Origin: Prochlorococcus marinus str. MIT 9313
GTDB lineage: Bacteria > Cyanobacteriota > Cyanobacteriia > PCC-6307 > Cyanobiaceae
Direction: 5' to 3'
Assembly (NCBI RefSeq): GCF_000011485.1
Contig: NC_005071.1
Coordinates: 124,001-188,000, forward strand
DNA: 64,000 bases
Positions within the stretch are counted from its first letter, which is position 1. Each line of letters starts with the position of its first letter. Below are positions 50,397 through 61,676 of the stretch, piece after piece. The position numbers and the translations under genes are program-made. The notes beneath the pieces are model-generated. The model was not told where the DNA came from and searched no databases. It worked only from the letters and a program-made list of their open reading frames with translations.

Positions 50397-50894
50397 TCAG
50401 TAGCGCGCCAGAGCCGACTTCACTTCTCGATCGGCTTGTTTGCGTTTCTCGTCTTGGCGTTTGTCGTGCAGTTTGCGACCTTTGCCCAGCCCAATCGTGA
50501 GTTTGATCCATGAACCCTTGAGATGAAGGTTGAGGGGAATCAGTGTGAGCCCTTTTCTGTCGAGTTGGCCGCGAAGTTTATCGATCTCACGGCGGTGCGC
50601 GAGCAGTTTGCGTGTTCGTAGGGGATCGTGATTGAAGTAGCTGCCGGCATGGCTATGAGGGGAGATATGAACATTGTGGAGCTGGAGTTCGCCCTTGCGA
50701 ATCAGGCAGAAGCCATCGCGGAGATTGGCTTGGCCGGCCCGGATTGACTTGACTTCGGTTCCCACCAACTCAATGCCAGTTTCGAGGGTGTCGAGGATCT
50801 CGTATTGATGCCTTGCCAGTCGGTTGTCTGCGAGTAGACGGTTGGCCGCGGCTCGAGCAGCAGCAGTCGCTTTTTTGTTTCCTCCCTTGGCCAT
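50397..50894 (-). CDS. smpB: SsrA-binding protein SmpB
   Basis: Brings tmRNA to stalled ribosomes. 165 residues: [80 protein letters not shown], and the decoding-centre tail [20 protein letters not shown]. Complete. It diverges from ruvB with starts only about 50 bases apart, so the promoters overlap. The tmRNA gene itself was not seen in the window. Confidence 0.96.
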   Translation of the reverse strand: MAKGGNKKATAAARAAANRLLADNRLARHQYEILDTLETGIELVGTEVKSIRAGQANLRDGFCLIRKGELQLHNVHISPHSHAGSYFNHDPLRTRKLLAHRREIDKLRGQLDRKGLTLIPLNLHLKGSWIKLTIGLGKGRKLHDKRQDEKRKQADREVKSALARY

Positions 50895-50945
50895 CTGCGT
50901 TTACCGATGCTTTCGACACTATCCAGAGATCGGTACTCTTCCAAC

Positions 50946-52004
50946 ATGGCGATTGTGTCTTCCAGTGCTGGCCGAGCTGATTCCCAGCCGCCAGCAGCAA
51001 AGTCTCGGGTGGTAGATGCTTCACCTTTGCCGGAAGAGGCCAGTCCAGCTCGAGAAGATGGGCTTAGGCCTAGGCGTTTGGAGGACTACATCGGTCAGCG
51101 TGAGCTTAAGCAGGTGTTGGCGATTGCCGTCAAGGCGGCCATGGGTAGAGGCGATGCTTTGGATCATGTTTTGCTCTATGGCCCTCCGGGCTTGGGTAAA
51201 ACCACCATGGCCATGGTTTTGGCTGAAGAATTGGGTGTTAAGTGTCGGGTTACCAGTGCGCCTGCTCTCGAGCGCCCTCGTGACATCGTTGGTTTGTTGG
51301 TGAATCTGCAACCTCGCGAGGTTTTATTCATTGATGAGATTCACCGGCTCACAAGGGTTGCTGAGGAATTGCTTTATCCAGCAATGGAGGATAGGCGTCT
51401 CGATCTCACCGTGGGCAAGGGCAGTACCGCTCGCACCAGGGCATTGGAACTGCCTCCGTTCACCCTGGTGGGTGCTACGACTCGCGCTGGTGCCTTGAGC
51501 TCGCCGCTGCGGGATCGTTTCGGCCTTATTCAGCGATTGGAGTTTTATGGCCTGGAGGATCTGCAAGCGATTGTTGAGCGGGCGGCGGGGCTGCTGAGGT
51601 TGCAGTTAACTGCGCAAGCCTGCCAGGAGATTGCTCGTCGTTGTAGGGGTACCCCGAGGATCGCCAACAGATTGCTGCGACGGGTTCGTGATGTAGCGAG
51701 TGTCTGTGGCGGGGAGAGCTTGATCGATGCTGCATTGGTGGATGAGGCTCTCACTTTGCATCGAGTCGATGCTCGGGGTCTTGATGCCAGTGATCGGCGC
51801 TTGTTGGACTTGTTGCTGGAGTCTCATGGCGGCGGCCCGGTTGGTTTGGAGACTTTGGCTGCCGCTTTGGGAGAGGATCCAGCCACTCTTGAAGCAGTGG
51901 TAGAACCATTTCTGCTGCAGCTGGGTTTTTTGCAGCGAACTCCGCGTGGGCGCGTGGTGACTGGCGCGGGGCGACGCCATCTTGGTTGGCCGGAGTTGCC
52001 ATGA
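50946..52004 (+). CDS. ruvB: Holliday junction branch-migration helicase RuvB
   Basis: AAA+ motor for branch migration. The ATG at 50946 gives 352 residues; another in-frame ATG at 50907 would add 13. After a variable N-terminus comes [20 protein letters not shown]. Walker [21 protein letters not shown], Walker [21 protein letters not shown], sensor 1 [20 protein letters not shown], and the C-terminal winged helix with [20 protein letters not shown]. First gene of a run of overlapping genes that ends at 54227. Confidence 0.96.
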   Translation: MAIVSSSAGRADSQPPAAKSRVVDASPLPEEASPAREDGLRPRRLEDYIGQRELKQVLAIAVKAAMGRGDALDHVLLYGPPGLGKTTMAMVLAEELGVKCRVTSAPALERPRDIVGLLVNLQPREVLFIDEIHRLTRVAEELLYPAMEDRRLDLTVGKGSTARTRALELPPFTLVGATTRAGALSSPLRDRFGLIQRLEFYGLEDLQAIVERAAGLLRLQLTAQACQEIARRCRGTPRIANRLLRRVRDVASVCGGESLIDAALVDEALTLHRVDARGLDASDRRLLDLLLESHGGGPVGLETLAAALGEDPATLEAVVEPFLLQLGFLQRTPRGRVVTGAGRRHLGWPELP

Positions 52005-52813
52005 GCGTTCTCCAGGGGTTGAAAAATTGGCTGCCTAGATGGTCAGGGTTGCTTTTGGTTGCGCTGTTGCTGGTCATGGATCCCGTCACTGGAGCAGCTA
52101 CCCCAGCACTTCAACCTCTGTTTGAGCAGGCACTCGAAGCTTCTCGTGAGGGTGATTTTCAAGCAGCCCTACCTCTTTGGGATGAGTTTCTTGAGCTTGC
52201 GCCCGAGCAGCCTGCGGCGTGGAGCAATCGCGGCAATGTGAGGTTGATTTTGGGTGATCCCGAGGGTGCGATCGTTGATCAGACTAGGGCCATGGAATTG
52301 GCCCCAGCAGAGCTTGACCCTCATCTCAACCGTGGTATTGCTGAGGAGGTATTGCATCATTGGCAGCAAGCCGCTAACGATTACAACTGGGTTCTTGAGC
52401 GCGATGCTGTCAATGCATCGGCTCTTTACAACTTGGGCAATGTTTTGGGCTCTCAGGGCGACTGGTTGCAGGCAGAAGCTCTTTACAGAAAGGCCTCTGA
52501 CGTCAGCCCAGACTTTGCTATGGCTAGCTGCAGCAAGGCGTTAGCGGTTTATCAGCTGGGCGAATTTGATCTGGCGGAGAAGGAACTGCGTGCATTGATT
52601 CGCCGGTATCCCATGTTTGCCGATCCCCGTGCGGCTCTTAGCGGTCTTTTATGGCATTACGGCTCATTTGGTGAAGCTGAAAGCCACTGGAATGCCGCAG
52701 TCGGGCTGGATAACCGCTATCGCCAACGGGATTGGTTGTTGGAGATCCGCCGATGGCCACCACAGCCCACGGCTGATCTGATGGATTTTCTTGCTTTGTT
52801 GGAGGCTCCATGA
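52001..52813 (+). CDS. TPR-repeat protein, probably exported
   Basis: 270 residues from the ATG that overlaps the ruvB stop (ATGA). The N-terminal hydrophobic segment ([20 protein letters not shown]) looks like a signal peptide. About five tetratricopeptide repeats follow, for example [20 protein letters not shown] and [20 protein letters not shown], then [20 protein letters not shown]. Such proteins hold other proteins together. A partner was not identified. It overlaps the next gene by 4 bases. Confidence 0.85.
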   Translation: MSVLQGLKNWLPRWSGLLLVALLLVMDPVTGAATPALQPLFEQALEASREGDFQAALPLWDEFLELAPEQPAAWSNRGNVRLILGDPEGAIVDQTRAMELAPAELDPHLNRGIAEEVLHHWQQAANDYNWVLERDAVNASALYNLGNVLGSQGDWLQAEALYRKASDVSPDFAMASCSKALAVYQLGEFDLAEKELRALIRRYPMFADPRAALSGLLWHYGSFGEAESHWNAAVGLDNRYRQRDWLLEIRRWPPQPTADLMDFLALLEAP

Positions 52814-54006
52814 CTCTTCTTTTTCATTGGAGCGAGCGTCTTGATCAAGCTTTGCCCGAGCTGATTGAGTTGCGGCGCCATCTGCATGCTCATCCAGAAC
52901 TGAGTGGTGAGGAGCATCAGACGGCAGTTCTAGTAGCAGGTCAGTTGCGGGGGGATGGTTGGCGGGTGTCTGAGGGGGTTGGGCGCACAGGTGTGTTGGC
53001 GGAGTTGGGGCCAACCGGTGGCCCGTGTGTGGGCCTGCGGGTGGATATGGATGCTCTGCCAGTGGAAGAGCGCACAGGGCTTGTTTATGCCTCACGGCGA
53101 GATGGGGTGATGCATGCCTGTGGCCATGATCTGCATACCTGCATTGGTCTTGGAGTTGCAAGGGTTTTGGCAAAAGAGGAGTCGTTGCCAATAGGCGTAA
53201 GGCTGTTGTTTCAACCGGCAGAAGAATTGTGCGAAGGGGCTCGTTGGATGCGTATGGACGGGGCGACCGATGGCCTGGAGGCCCTGTTTGGGGTTCATGT
53301 TTGTCCCGAATTGCCGACTGGAAGTATCGGTGTACGCAGTGGGTGCTTGACGGCTGCGGCGGGAGAGCTGGATATCGAAGTGATCGGTGAAGGAGGCCAC
53401 GGTGCAAGGCCTCATCAAGCTATGGATGCCATTTGGCTTGCCGCTCGAGTTGTTTGTGGACTGCAGGAGGCGATCAGTCGTCGCTTGGATGCCTTGAATC
53501 CTGTGGTGGTGAGTTTCGGGAAGATCGAAGGTGGTCAGGCTTTCAATGTGATTGCAGATCGAGTTCGGCTGCTGGGTACGGTCCGCTGTTTGGACGGGGC
53601 TGTTTTTGACAAGCTCCCAGCTTGGATCGAGCAGATTGTTCAGGCCATCTGTGGAAGTTTTGGGGCAGAGGCGATCGTGCGCTATCGCAGCATTACGCCG
53701 CCTGTTTACAACGATCCTGAACTCACAGACCTATTGGAAAGTTGTGCTATTACTCAGATAGGAAAAGAGCGTGTGTTGCGGCTTGAACAGCCCTCTCTTG
53801 GTGCTGAAGATTTTGCAGAACTACTGCAAAATGTTCGTGGAACAATGTTCCGATTAGGGGTTAGCGGTCCTAATGGGTGCGCGCCTTTACACAATGGTCA
53901 ATTCTGCTTAGAGGAGAGCAGTCTTGGAGTTGGTATTCGGGTGCTGACCGCGACCCTATTGGCCTGGATGGATGAGCGTGCAAGGCTGGCTTTGGAGAGG
54001 ACATGA
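52810..54006 (+). CDS. M20 family amidohydrolase (N-acyl-amino acid hydrolase type)
   Basis: 398 residues. Two-domain metallopeptidase fold: LIELRRHLHAHPELSGEEHQ, LRVDMDALPVEERTGL, the metal-binding HACGHDLHTCIGLGVA, a second cluster in LFQPAEELCEGARWM, and the dimerisation domain with GEGGHGARPHQAMDAI. The C-terminal end has LGAEDFAELLQ and a final metal His in APLHNGQF. Family members cut N-acetyl amino acids, hippurate or auxin conjugates. The substrate is unknown here. Starts in the preceding stop (ATGA). Confidence 0.92.
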   Translation: MTLLFHWSERLDQALPELIELRRHLHAHPELSGEEHQTAVLVAGQLRGDGWRVSEGVGRTGVLAELGPTGGPCVGLRVDMDALPVEERTGLVYASRRDGVMHACGHDLHTCIGLGVARVLAKEESLPIGVRLLFQPAEELCEGARWMRMDGATDGLEALFGVHVCPELPTGSIGVRSGCLTAAAGELDIEVIGEGGHGARPHQAMDAIWLAARVVCGLQEAISRRLDALNPVVVSFGKIEGGQAFNVIADRVRLLGTVRCLDGAVFDKLPAWIEQIVQAICGSFGAEAIVRYRSITPPVYNDPELTDLLESCAITQIGKERVLRLEQPSLGAEDFAELLQNVRGTMFRLGVSGPNGCAPLHNGQFCLEESSLGVGIRVLTATLLAWMDERARLALERT

Positions 54007-54227
54007 AGCGTCTTGGCTATCCCTTGTTATCTCTTGCAGCTCCTTTGCTGATCGTTTTGGCCATGCTCTGTTTGATGCATCGGCAGGGCAGCGATCGATT
54101 GCAGTCAATACCAGCAGTTTTGGTGGGTGCTGGTCTAATTATCAGCGGGGCTGTGGGCCGCCGCCGCCGCCGTAGCAAGCTGCTTGCAGCACTTCACAGC
54201 ACCCAAACCGAGGAGCAGGAGCACTGA
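54003..54227 (+). CDS. Small membrane protein, DUF3188-like
   Basis: 74 residues, starting in the amidohydrolase stop (ATGA). Two hydrophobic helices, LLSLAAPLLIVLAMLCLMHR and IPAVLVGAGLIISGAVG, then a run of six Arg-rich residues (RRRRRSK) and a short acidic tail. Cyanobacterial proteins of this size and layout are called DUF3188; I assign it by appearance and place. The function is unknown. Confidence 0.6.
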   Translation: MKRLGYPLLSLAAPLLIVLAMLCLMHRQGSDRLQSIPAVLVGAGLIISGAVGRRRRRSKLLAALHSTQTEEQEH

Positions 54228-54362
54228 GTTCATTATGAACACAGCCATGCCTTTATCACAGTTGGACCTTTAAGCGCTGCAGGACAAGATCGATGCGGTT
54301 TTGCACGTTTAGCGGAATGGATTGCGGCTCGGATCCAAAACCACTGCTAGGTTTTGCAAAAC

Positions 54363-54447
54363 ACTAGGGGTGCCATTCAGCAATCGCTGAGTGGCTGAGA
54401 TCACACCCTCCGAACCTGATACGGGTTGTGCCGGCGCAGGGAAGTGA
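54363..54447 (+). promoter_or_regulatory. TPP riboswitch (thi box) in the thiC leader
   Basis: All landmark elements are present in order: GGGGTGCC, a variable stem, GGCTGAGATCACACCC, CGAACCTGAT, the GGGTTGTGCCGGCGCAGGGAAG end. It lies 56 bases before the thiC start, so thiamine pyrophosphate should repress thiC, most likely at translation or by early termination. Confidence 0.95.
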
Positions 54448-54452
54448 AATGA

Positions 54453-55883
<1,431 letters not shown>

Positions 55884-56943
55884 AAGTGTGAAACAATTAA
55901 ATCATCACTTGCTTGACTCTTATGTGATATTTACATAGAGAATATATTTGGTCATGATGCAATGAAAAAAATAATTAGAATCCTAGACTATTCGCCGTTA
56001 TAAGGTTTAGATTTTATAGGCAAGCATAAATAGATGGCGCGCTATTTGCGCGTTAAAGTTATTCTTATTGGCAACCTTAAAAAGGCAATAGCGATCTGCT
56101 TTAAGACCTGCTCGCTTCTCGCTGGGTGCTATACATCTTGCATGATTGGGCCTTTAGATTTGCCTCTTGCAAACAACTATAGCCCAGTAATTTTACCGTC
56201 GTTGAGAATTTTTGGTCAACACATCTGGCGTATTGATTCCCGCTGCAGGAATCAATGTGAGACTTATCTTTTCGTTGCCAATTCATTCACTAACTGTTGT
56301 GAACGTTCTCAATGTTGGCGAAGCGCTATGCGCCCTTGTCGCGCCTGATTTTTTAATTTGAAGATGCTTAATTGACTGCTGATGACCTACTACCTCTCAG
56401 TAAGTAGCTTGAATCGCTATTGCCTCAGCCACGAAATGTCTTGCGCAAAACCCTAGAAGAGGGGCGCCGATGCCTAGAGCATGGCAGCAAGATAGCCCTA
56501 TCGGCAAGTATTTATACCTAATATTTGCGCCAGGGCTGTTGCCTGGGCTAGCGAATTGATTGTTTGGATTATGCTTTTATCAAATCAATCACTCATCAGT
56601 GCTCTAGGACATCTACTGAAGGCTTAAAGCTCTTTAATTTTTTTAATCAAAGGGCTAGAACTTTGTCAGAGCTGGTATATAATTAGCTCTAATCAATATT
56701 AATTGCTAGAAAAATACCGAAGATAAGAGATCTAGTCACAGTGAGAGCTGAGATAATTAGAAACATGGGATATTAATCTGATTCACGATCAAGTTTGAGA
56801 TTAATCATATGTAGTTTAGGGCAATCTAAAGGGATAGATTCGGGTATCAAATCCTAGTAATAATTGGATTTAGACATTTTTGCATGATGATATTGGCAAG
56901 GCATTGGATATTGCTTATTATTGGGAAGCTCAATCCTTAAGCT
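55884..56943. other. AT-rich spacer after thiC
   Basis: No convincing gene in about 1.06 kb. A 104-codon open frame (56034-56348) has no recognisable motif and atypical codon use. Two locally GC-richer, inverted-repeat-containing stretches stand out: a perfect 9-bp stem with 7-base loop at 56232-56256, and 56460-56560, which holds GCCGAT/ATCGGC and CCAGG/CCTGG arms. A small RNA is possible but no known family was recognised. Confidence 0.35.
56232..56256. repeat. Perfect inverted repeat (ATTGATTCC / GGAATCAAT)
   Basis: Nine-base arms around the loop CGCTGCA. There is no following T run, so it is not an obvious terminator. Confidence 0.6.
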
Positions 56944-57087
56944 ATGAAGCTTTTACAGGTTTTTAGCATCTTTTTGATCGGTTGCTTGGCAGGGTCACAA
57001 GCAGTTTTATGCTTTCCTGAATCAGTAAAGCCATCACTTATTTCTAAAAATTCTCCTTCAACAACTAATTTAGGGTTTGGCTTTTAG
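56944..57087 (+). CDS. Possible small secreted peptide or start of a decayed secreted protein
   Basis: 47 codons starting with an ATG: a clear signal-peptide pattern (KLLQVFSIFLIGCLAGSQA, probably cut near residue 20) and then a short Ser/Pro-rich part ending LGFGF and a TAG. In the same frame after the TAG the reading continues as protein-like sequence (DKSVNLNKFASD, stop, DIQCANDDLWQPYAYKLSVL) to about 57230, so it may be the 5' end of a pseudogene. No good ribosome-binding site is seen. Family unknown. Confidence 0.35.
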   Translation: MKLLQVFSIFLIGCLAGSQAVLCFPESVKPSLISKNSPSTTNLGFGF

Positions 57088-58116
57088 GATAAAAGTGTAA
57101 ATCTTAATAAGTTTGCTAGTGATTGAGACATACAATGCGCCAATGATGATCTATGGCAACCGTATGCCTACAAGCTGAGCGTTTTAGCTTTATTATTCGA
57201 GATCTTGAGGTGTGCAGTTATTCAAGAGCAATAATTTATCTTCGTATAACTAGATCGGGCTCAAATGGGACACGTTATTTTTCAGCAAGTTTTTTATAAA
57301 ATTGGCCATCATTCCGCTTGTAGCTGAGATTATCGATCACCTCTCAAGTTAATAATTAAGATATCTATCCATGCGTGCATTTATTTGATCAGTTCAGTCG
57401 AGTAAACTGATCATCAACCTAGCTTTAAATTTTGTTTTTAATAGCTAGTGTGCTTTTTGCTGACCTGTGATGATCATAAATCCTATGATGAGCGTTAGAA
57501 GTGCATTGCAAGCCATCGTCATAAGATTTGTCTGACTAAAAAAATCTGAGAACATCGTAGGCATGCTTGTTCTTATCTATTCTATGTCTTAGTCAAGGGT
57601 TGCATACCATTCAATAGAACAATCTACTCATGCCAAAAGGATTTGAATGGTTACTTCTATTATTTAAAACTTTATAGCAAAAATAGCCAGACTATGATTA
57701 GAGAAACTATAAATCTGTCGTCTATAGAAAAAATAGCTCTTGAAATCTTGCAATTAATAGAATAAGTCAGTAACTATATAGTATCTGATTCCTAATTGAG
57801 TATAATTATTTGAATTTTGACAGGCTTACTTTCAGAAACTGGTGAGAATCGATCTAAATTGCAAATTTTGATAGAGTCAGCATTTTCTTCAAAGCAACAA
57901 GCTGTAGCCATGGGCATGAGATTGAAGGATTTAAAAAAGAGCAAGGAAATAGCAAGAGAAGGCTTATGACTGGAACAAAGGTACTAAACCTTTGGAATAA
58001 AAATATGCTCGCTAAATCTAGGTTTTTGAATACATATTCTCTGACCATCTTGATTAATTAAGAATTTATCTTCATACTTGCCGAGCTGCTAGTTTATTGA
58101 AACCTGCACAGATTCA
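57088..58116. other. AT-rich spacer
   Basis: About 1.03 kb with dense stop codons in all frames. A 64-codon minus-strand frame (57854-58048) is hydrophobic but not convincing. Nothing else is recognised. Confidence 0.35.
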
Positions 58117-58299
58117 ATGTCCTATGAGCAACTAAAGGAATTTTTGACTAAAGTCAAACAAGATAAAACTCTGCAAGATCAAGTTAAGAAAGAAAATTCT
58201 GACCTAGTTTATATCGCTAAGGCAGCTGGTTTTTCAATTACGACAGATGATCTGCGCATAGCATATACTGAGTGGGTGAAGGATTCACTGGCAAGCTAA
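58117..58299 (+). CDS. Nif11-domain protein (leader-peptide-like, no core)
   Basis: 60 residues starting MSYEQLKEFLTKVKQDKTLQ and containing YIAKAAGFSITTDDLRIAYT. This is the Nif11 leader pattern used by prochlorosin (lanthipeptide) precursors of marine picocyanobacteria, where LKxFLxKVxxDxxLQ and AKAAGFSIT are hallmarks. Unlike a precursor it stops without a double-Gly motif or a Cys/Ser/Thr-rich core. It is therefore either a free-standing Nif11 protein, common in these genomes, or a precursor whose core has been lost. No lanthionine synthetase gene is in the window. Confidence 0.85.
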   Translation: MSYEQLKEFLTKVKQDKTLQDQVKKENSDLVYIAKAAGFSITTDDLRIAYTEWVKDSLAS

Positions 58300-58599
58300 A
58301 GTAAAAAAGAAATATCTCTGAAATGCTATTCAAAATGCCTTGAATAATGATTAAATCTTCAAGTTATTCATTATTTTAGCTTTTAACTATATTTTAGAAT
58401 TAGAAATTCCTTTTTATGAGCTGCTAATCAGGATGTTTGCTTGGGCATCTTGAAGAGTACTTTAAGAAATATATGTAGAAAGTGATTTGTATATTGATTA
58501 CATTTTACTTACGCCCGATAATGCCTTTGCTGCCAATATTTAAGTTGACAAGAGATAATCCTTGACCAGAATTTTTATAGCTTAATAGGCTATAAAAAG

Positions 58600-58725
58600 T
58601 TGGATTACACCAAGCCTAATCCAGAAGAACCTAACTCAGAGATTGAGCAGTCTTCAGATGAAATGTGTAAGGAGTTGTCAAGTCAAGATCGAAAAGATGC
58701 TATACGAGAATGGACTTTGTCTTAA
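58600..58725 (+). other. Short hydrophilic open frame, possible gene fragment
   Basis: 41 codons, TTG start, reading PNPEEPNSEIEQSSDEMCKE and LSSQDRKDAIREWTLS. Composition is protein-like (acidic, with balanced residues) compared with the surrounding random AT-rich frames, and the same frame is open upstream to 58546 with no ATG. It could be a remnant or a small gene with an unusual start. No family recognised. Confidence 0.25.
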
Positions 58726-58927
58726 TGCCAGGAGAGATAGAAATCACTTAAAGATGCACAACGCTCTGGTTCAGGATTATCGATGAATTATTGTAAGAAA
58801 AGAAATGCTCATGGAAATTGGTAAATTTAGAACGAGACTCTAGTGAATCTTTAGACCTAAGTTTAATGATCTGCTTGGCATAAATGATTTTTCTTATCGA
58901 TAAATAGAAGATGTTAGATTCTTCCTG

Positions 58928-58960
58928 TAATGCTATTATTAGAGCCTAATAATAGCATTA
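58928..58960. repeat. Perfect 14-bp hairpin in AT-rich spacer
   Basis: Arms TAATGCTATTATTA and TAATAATAGCATTA around the loop GAGCC. It lies 119 bases past the stop of the minus-strand DUF1499 gene. No T run follows on either strand. Confidence 0.7.
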
Positions 58961-59079
58961 GCATGTGACAACTGCTATAGATGACCTGCTATATGTTTAA
59001 GATAATTATATATAGCTGTTATGATCTAGGATGTTTTGTGTAAGGGGCAATTTGAGTTGTAGTTCAGGGCTTTATACAT

Positions 59080-59406
59080 TTATAATTGCGAGTAAAGATT
59101 TTCAATTCTGTTTCTATTAACACCTAGATCTCCAAGTCCTAGTCTAGAAGCAGATCTGACTTGAATAATTCCTTTATTTGGTATTTTTAGGATCTCAAGA
59201 TCATCTGGAAACCTAAAAATTAGGCTTCGTACAATACCATGCCAATAATTTTCTGTTCTTTCTACTACTCTTACCCTTGGCAGGGATTCGGCAATGCGAA
59301 TAAGCTTGTCGTATGATTTCATTACATTATCAAACTTCCATTCGATAAGCACACAGTTGGTAGGTATCAGGCAACTTGATAGAACACCATCCTTTGTTAA
59401 GGCCAT
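59080..59406 (-). CDS. DUF1499 family protein
   Basis: 108 residues. The C-terminal signature IIQVRSASRLGLGDLGVNRN and the middle WHGIVRSLIFRFPDDLEILK identify DUF1499, a small soluble or membrane-linked domain found across proteobacteria and cyanobacteria. An N-terminal segment SYDKLIRIAESLPRVRVVER matches the family start. It looks intact and is the longest clear gene in this AT-rich stretch apart from the 61 kb cassette. The function of the family is not known to me. Confidence 0.8.
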   Translation of the reverse strand: MALTKDGVLSSCLIPTNCVLIEWKFDNVMKSYDKLIRIAESLPRVRVVERTENYWHGIVRSLIFRFPDDLEILKIPNKGIIQVRSASRLGLGDLGVNRNRIENLYSQL

Positions 59407-60811
59407 TAGTTGTTAAAGTTAGAATTTAGTTGATGAGAACGAAGGGGTTGAGTTATTCCGATAGAGATTGGTTCATACATCATCACTTTTAAATTTATCA
59501 TATCGATTTATTCGGATATAATGTCGATGGCAAGCTTTTAATCGAAATGATTGTTCATGTATTTCATGATATTGAATGATTATTACTATCAAAACCAATA
59601 CAGATTAATGCTCCATCCTGTATACTATATTAGTGGAATATATATTTTTCAAGCTTTATGAAAAGCAGAGAGTACTCAATATTGATTAATAATCTTACTT
59701 AATACGATTCTTACCCATAAACTCATACGAAACATATAGAGATGGGCTAAATCTTTGATATCTGTATAAATAGTTTCAGTGAAGTAAACTAATTCACTTT
59801 TCAACTAACTTATTTTGCAAATTAATATATGTTTTTTATATGTATCCATAATAAAACCTAATTATGAAAGAATTATCTCTTTGCAGATTGCTGCTCATAA
59901 CCGATCTTTAGTCTTCACATATAATATACTCGAAACTAGTATCCCTAAGGCTATAACTGAGGCTGCCAATAGATATTGAAAATATATAGGGGGAAGATCA
60001 AAAAAGATAGGAAGTGGTAGCATGATCTCTAGACTTTTTAAGAATTATAGCCTTAGTTGTCAGGCCTCATAGATATTTAGGATAGCACCATTAGCCAGGA
60101 GAAATTTCGAGAGATCCAATATCTTTTCATAATCTAGATGACTATATTTCTATTATTTCATCTATAATGAATTTTTATTTGTAGATTCTATTGGAATAAA
60201 GGCAAAAAATTACATTAAATATAATATATAGCTCACACTATTGTTGAAACTATCAACATGATGCTCGAATATATAAAGCATTGTGAAAATACTCAAATCC
60301 TACCAGGCCCTAGCTCTTGTATATTGATTATTTTAGACATTAAAATATTCAATACTTGCTTATTCAAACATAATTATCCATATTAATATCAATAAAATCA
60401 ATATATCTATTTTAATCTTCGCAGATGTTGTTCATTGAATACTAATCTTATGTTTCAAATAACTATAATAGATCACCTATGAATTTAGCTATATAAACAC
60501 TATAAATTCTCGCTAATGCAACATCTAGTAGAGATTTCGTCAACGACTACCCAAGATGAGAAATAGAATGAAATAATATATTTCACCAAAAATGACTATT
60601 TGACTAATATTAGCTTTCTAATTTGATTTATTATTTCAAATATATCCAGATACTGGCATGGAGTTCATCATTGTGCCCTCCATATTTCTTATTCGGTTGC
60701 GCTGTTTTAGAAAAGTTACCGTTCTACGCTTTAAAAGTATAAATTTCTACATTATTAATCAAATGTCTTGCAATATATCTAATAACCTAAAATTATTAAA
60801 TTCGCCTCCTG
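59407..60811. other. AT-rich spacer
   Basis: About 1.4 kb, very AT-rich, with stops in every frame. No coding, RNA or repeat feature could be supported. Confidence 0.4.
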
Positions 60812-61021
60812 CTAATTGACCCGAGCGATAATCTCAATATTGATATTTTCCTTCAGATAGTCCATGATTGCATTCCATTCCTTCTCTGTATATTCCATTG
60901 GATTGTCATTTCTCAATAGTCCAATGTTTCCATTTATTATAATATCCTTTAAGCAATGATCGTTCATCTGTTTGTTTAGCTCGTGAAGAGCAGCTTGAAT
61001 CGTAGGAGTATTTGGCATCAT
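60812..61021 (-). CDS. Small protein of unknown function, second gene of a two-gene cassette
   Basis: 69 residues, or 68 from the second of two adjacent ATGs. Mixed hydrophilic sequence, PTIQAALHELNKQMNDHCLK at the start, YTEKEWNAIMDYLKENINIE near the end. No membrane segment. It begins 7 bases after the stop of the 205-residue gene, so they are likely co-transcribed. No family recognised. Confidence 0.55.
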   Translation of the reverse strand: MMPNTPTIQAALHELNKQMNDHCLKDIIINGNIGLLRNDNPMEYTEKEWNAIMDYLKENINIEIIARVN

Positions 61022-61028
61022 GTTTTTC

Positions 61029-61646
61029 TTAAATTGTAACGTCTTGCAATTCGTTAATCTTAGCTTTTAGCTTTTTATTCTCATCTCTTAGAGCTGTACA
61101 TACTTTCATTAGGTCTGCCCTTTTCATTGATGTGGTTATTTCCCACTCCTTATTGCCTTCAACCAACTCCTCAATGGCTTTATCGCTGACCTCTTTCTCT
61201 GTAACCTTTTCGCCTCGTTTCATTTTACCTAGGGCATCTCTTCGAGTTCCAGGATCAGCTTTCCCAATTGCTGCTAGCGTTCGCATGCTAGTGCCAACCA
61301 GCTCTTGGTCGGTCACATCTGTATTCTTGAGCCATGACTCCCATGCCGAAGTTAGGTCTCTAATCTGGCCTGCAGTCATTGGAATGACTCCAGATTCTCT
61401 GAACCTTGTCCATTGTTGTTGCTTCTTAAGAACACATTTAAGCCGATAGAGCTCAGCAGCAGTGCTTCGAACTAGTTCTGCTGCAATCCTTGAATTGACA
61501 TTGACAGCATGAACCGTATCTCTCATGATACCTACCTGGACGTCATTCAACCCTTCCGTAATTGCCTCAGGAAGTACGATTGACTCTGACCCTGCACTGT
61601 GCCTATCTGGCGAGATGGCTTTGAAATCGATCGCTGAATCAGTCAT
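61029..61646 (-). CDS. Unknown protein with C-terminal coiled coil, possible phage or plasmid origin
   Basis: 205 residues. The N-terminal 45 are loosely structured. The central part is helical with AAELVRSTAAELYRLKCVLK and QWTRFRESGVIPMTAGQIRD, which has the feel of a helix-turn-helix-containing plasmid/phage regulator of the DUF3102 kind; this is only an impression. The C-terminal 25 residues form a coiled coil (CTALRDENKKLKAKINELQD). GC content is clearly higher than the surrounding desert. A good ribosome-binding site (GGAG, 8 bases before the ATG) and a perfect palindrome upstream suggest an active, regulated gene. Confidence 0.6.
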   Translation of the reverse strand: MTDSAIDFKAISPDRHSAGSESIVLPEAITEGLNDVQVGIMRDTVHAVNVNSRIAAELVRSTAAELYRLKCVLKKQQQWTRFRESGVIPMTAGQIRDLTSAWESWLKNTDVTDQELVGTSMRTLAAIGKADPGTRRDALGKMKRGEKVTEKEVSDKAIEELVEGNKEWEITTSMKRADLMKVCTALRDENKKLKAKINELQDVTI

Positions 61647-61676
61647 TAAGGCACTCCGCTATCCACACCCTAGCGC

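Larger units (their letters stand above)
58300..59079. other. AT-rich spacer with hairpins and a short coding fragment
   Basis: Holds an 8-bp perfect inverted repeat at 58574-58596, directly followed by a 41-codon hydrophilic open frame starting at a TTG (58600-58725), and a strong perfect hairpin at 58928-58960. Otherwise no gene was recognised. Confidence 0.4.

Noticed and set aside
56034-56348. 104-codon plus-strand open frame in the thiC-downstream spacer
   Set aside because: Unusual composition, many Cys and no motif; it spans inverted repeats and is not supported by a ribosome-binding site.
57854-58048. Hydrophobic 64-codon minus-strand frame next to Nif11
   Set aside because: Hydrophobicity comes from the AT-rich bias; no start context and no similarity recognised.
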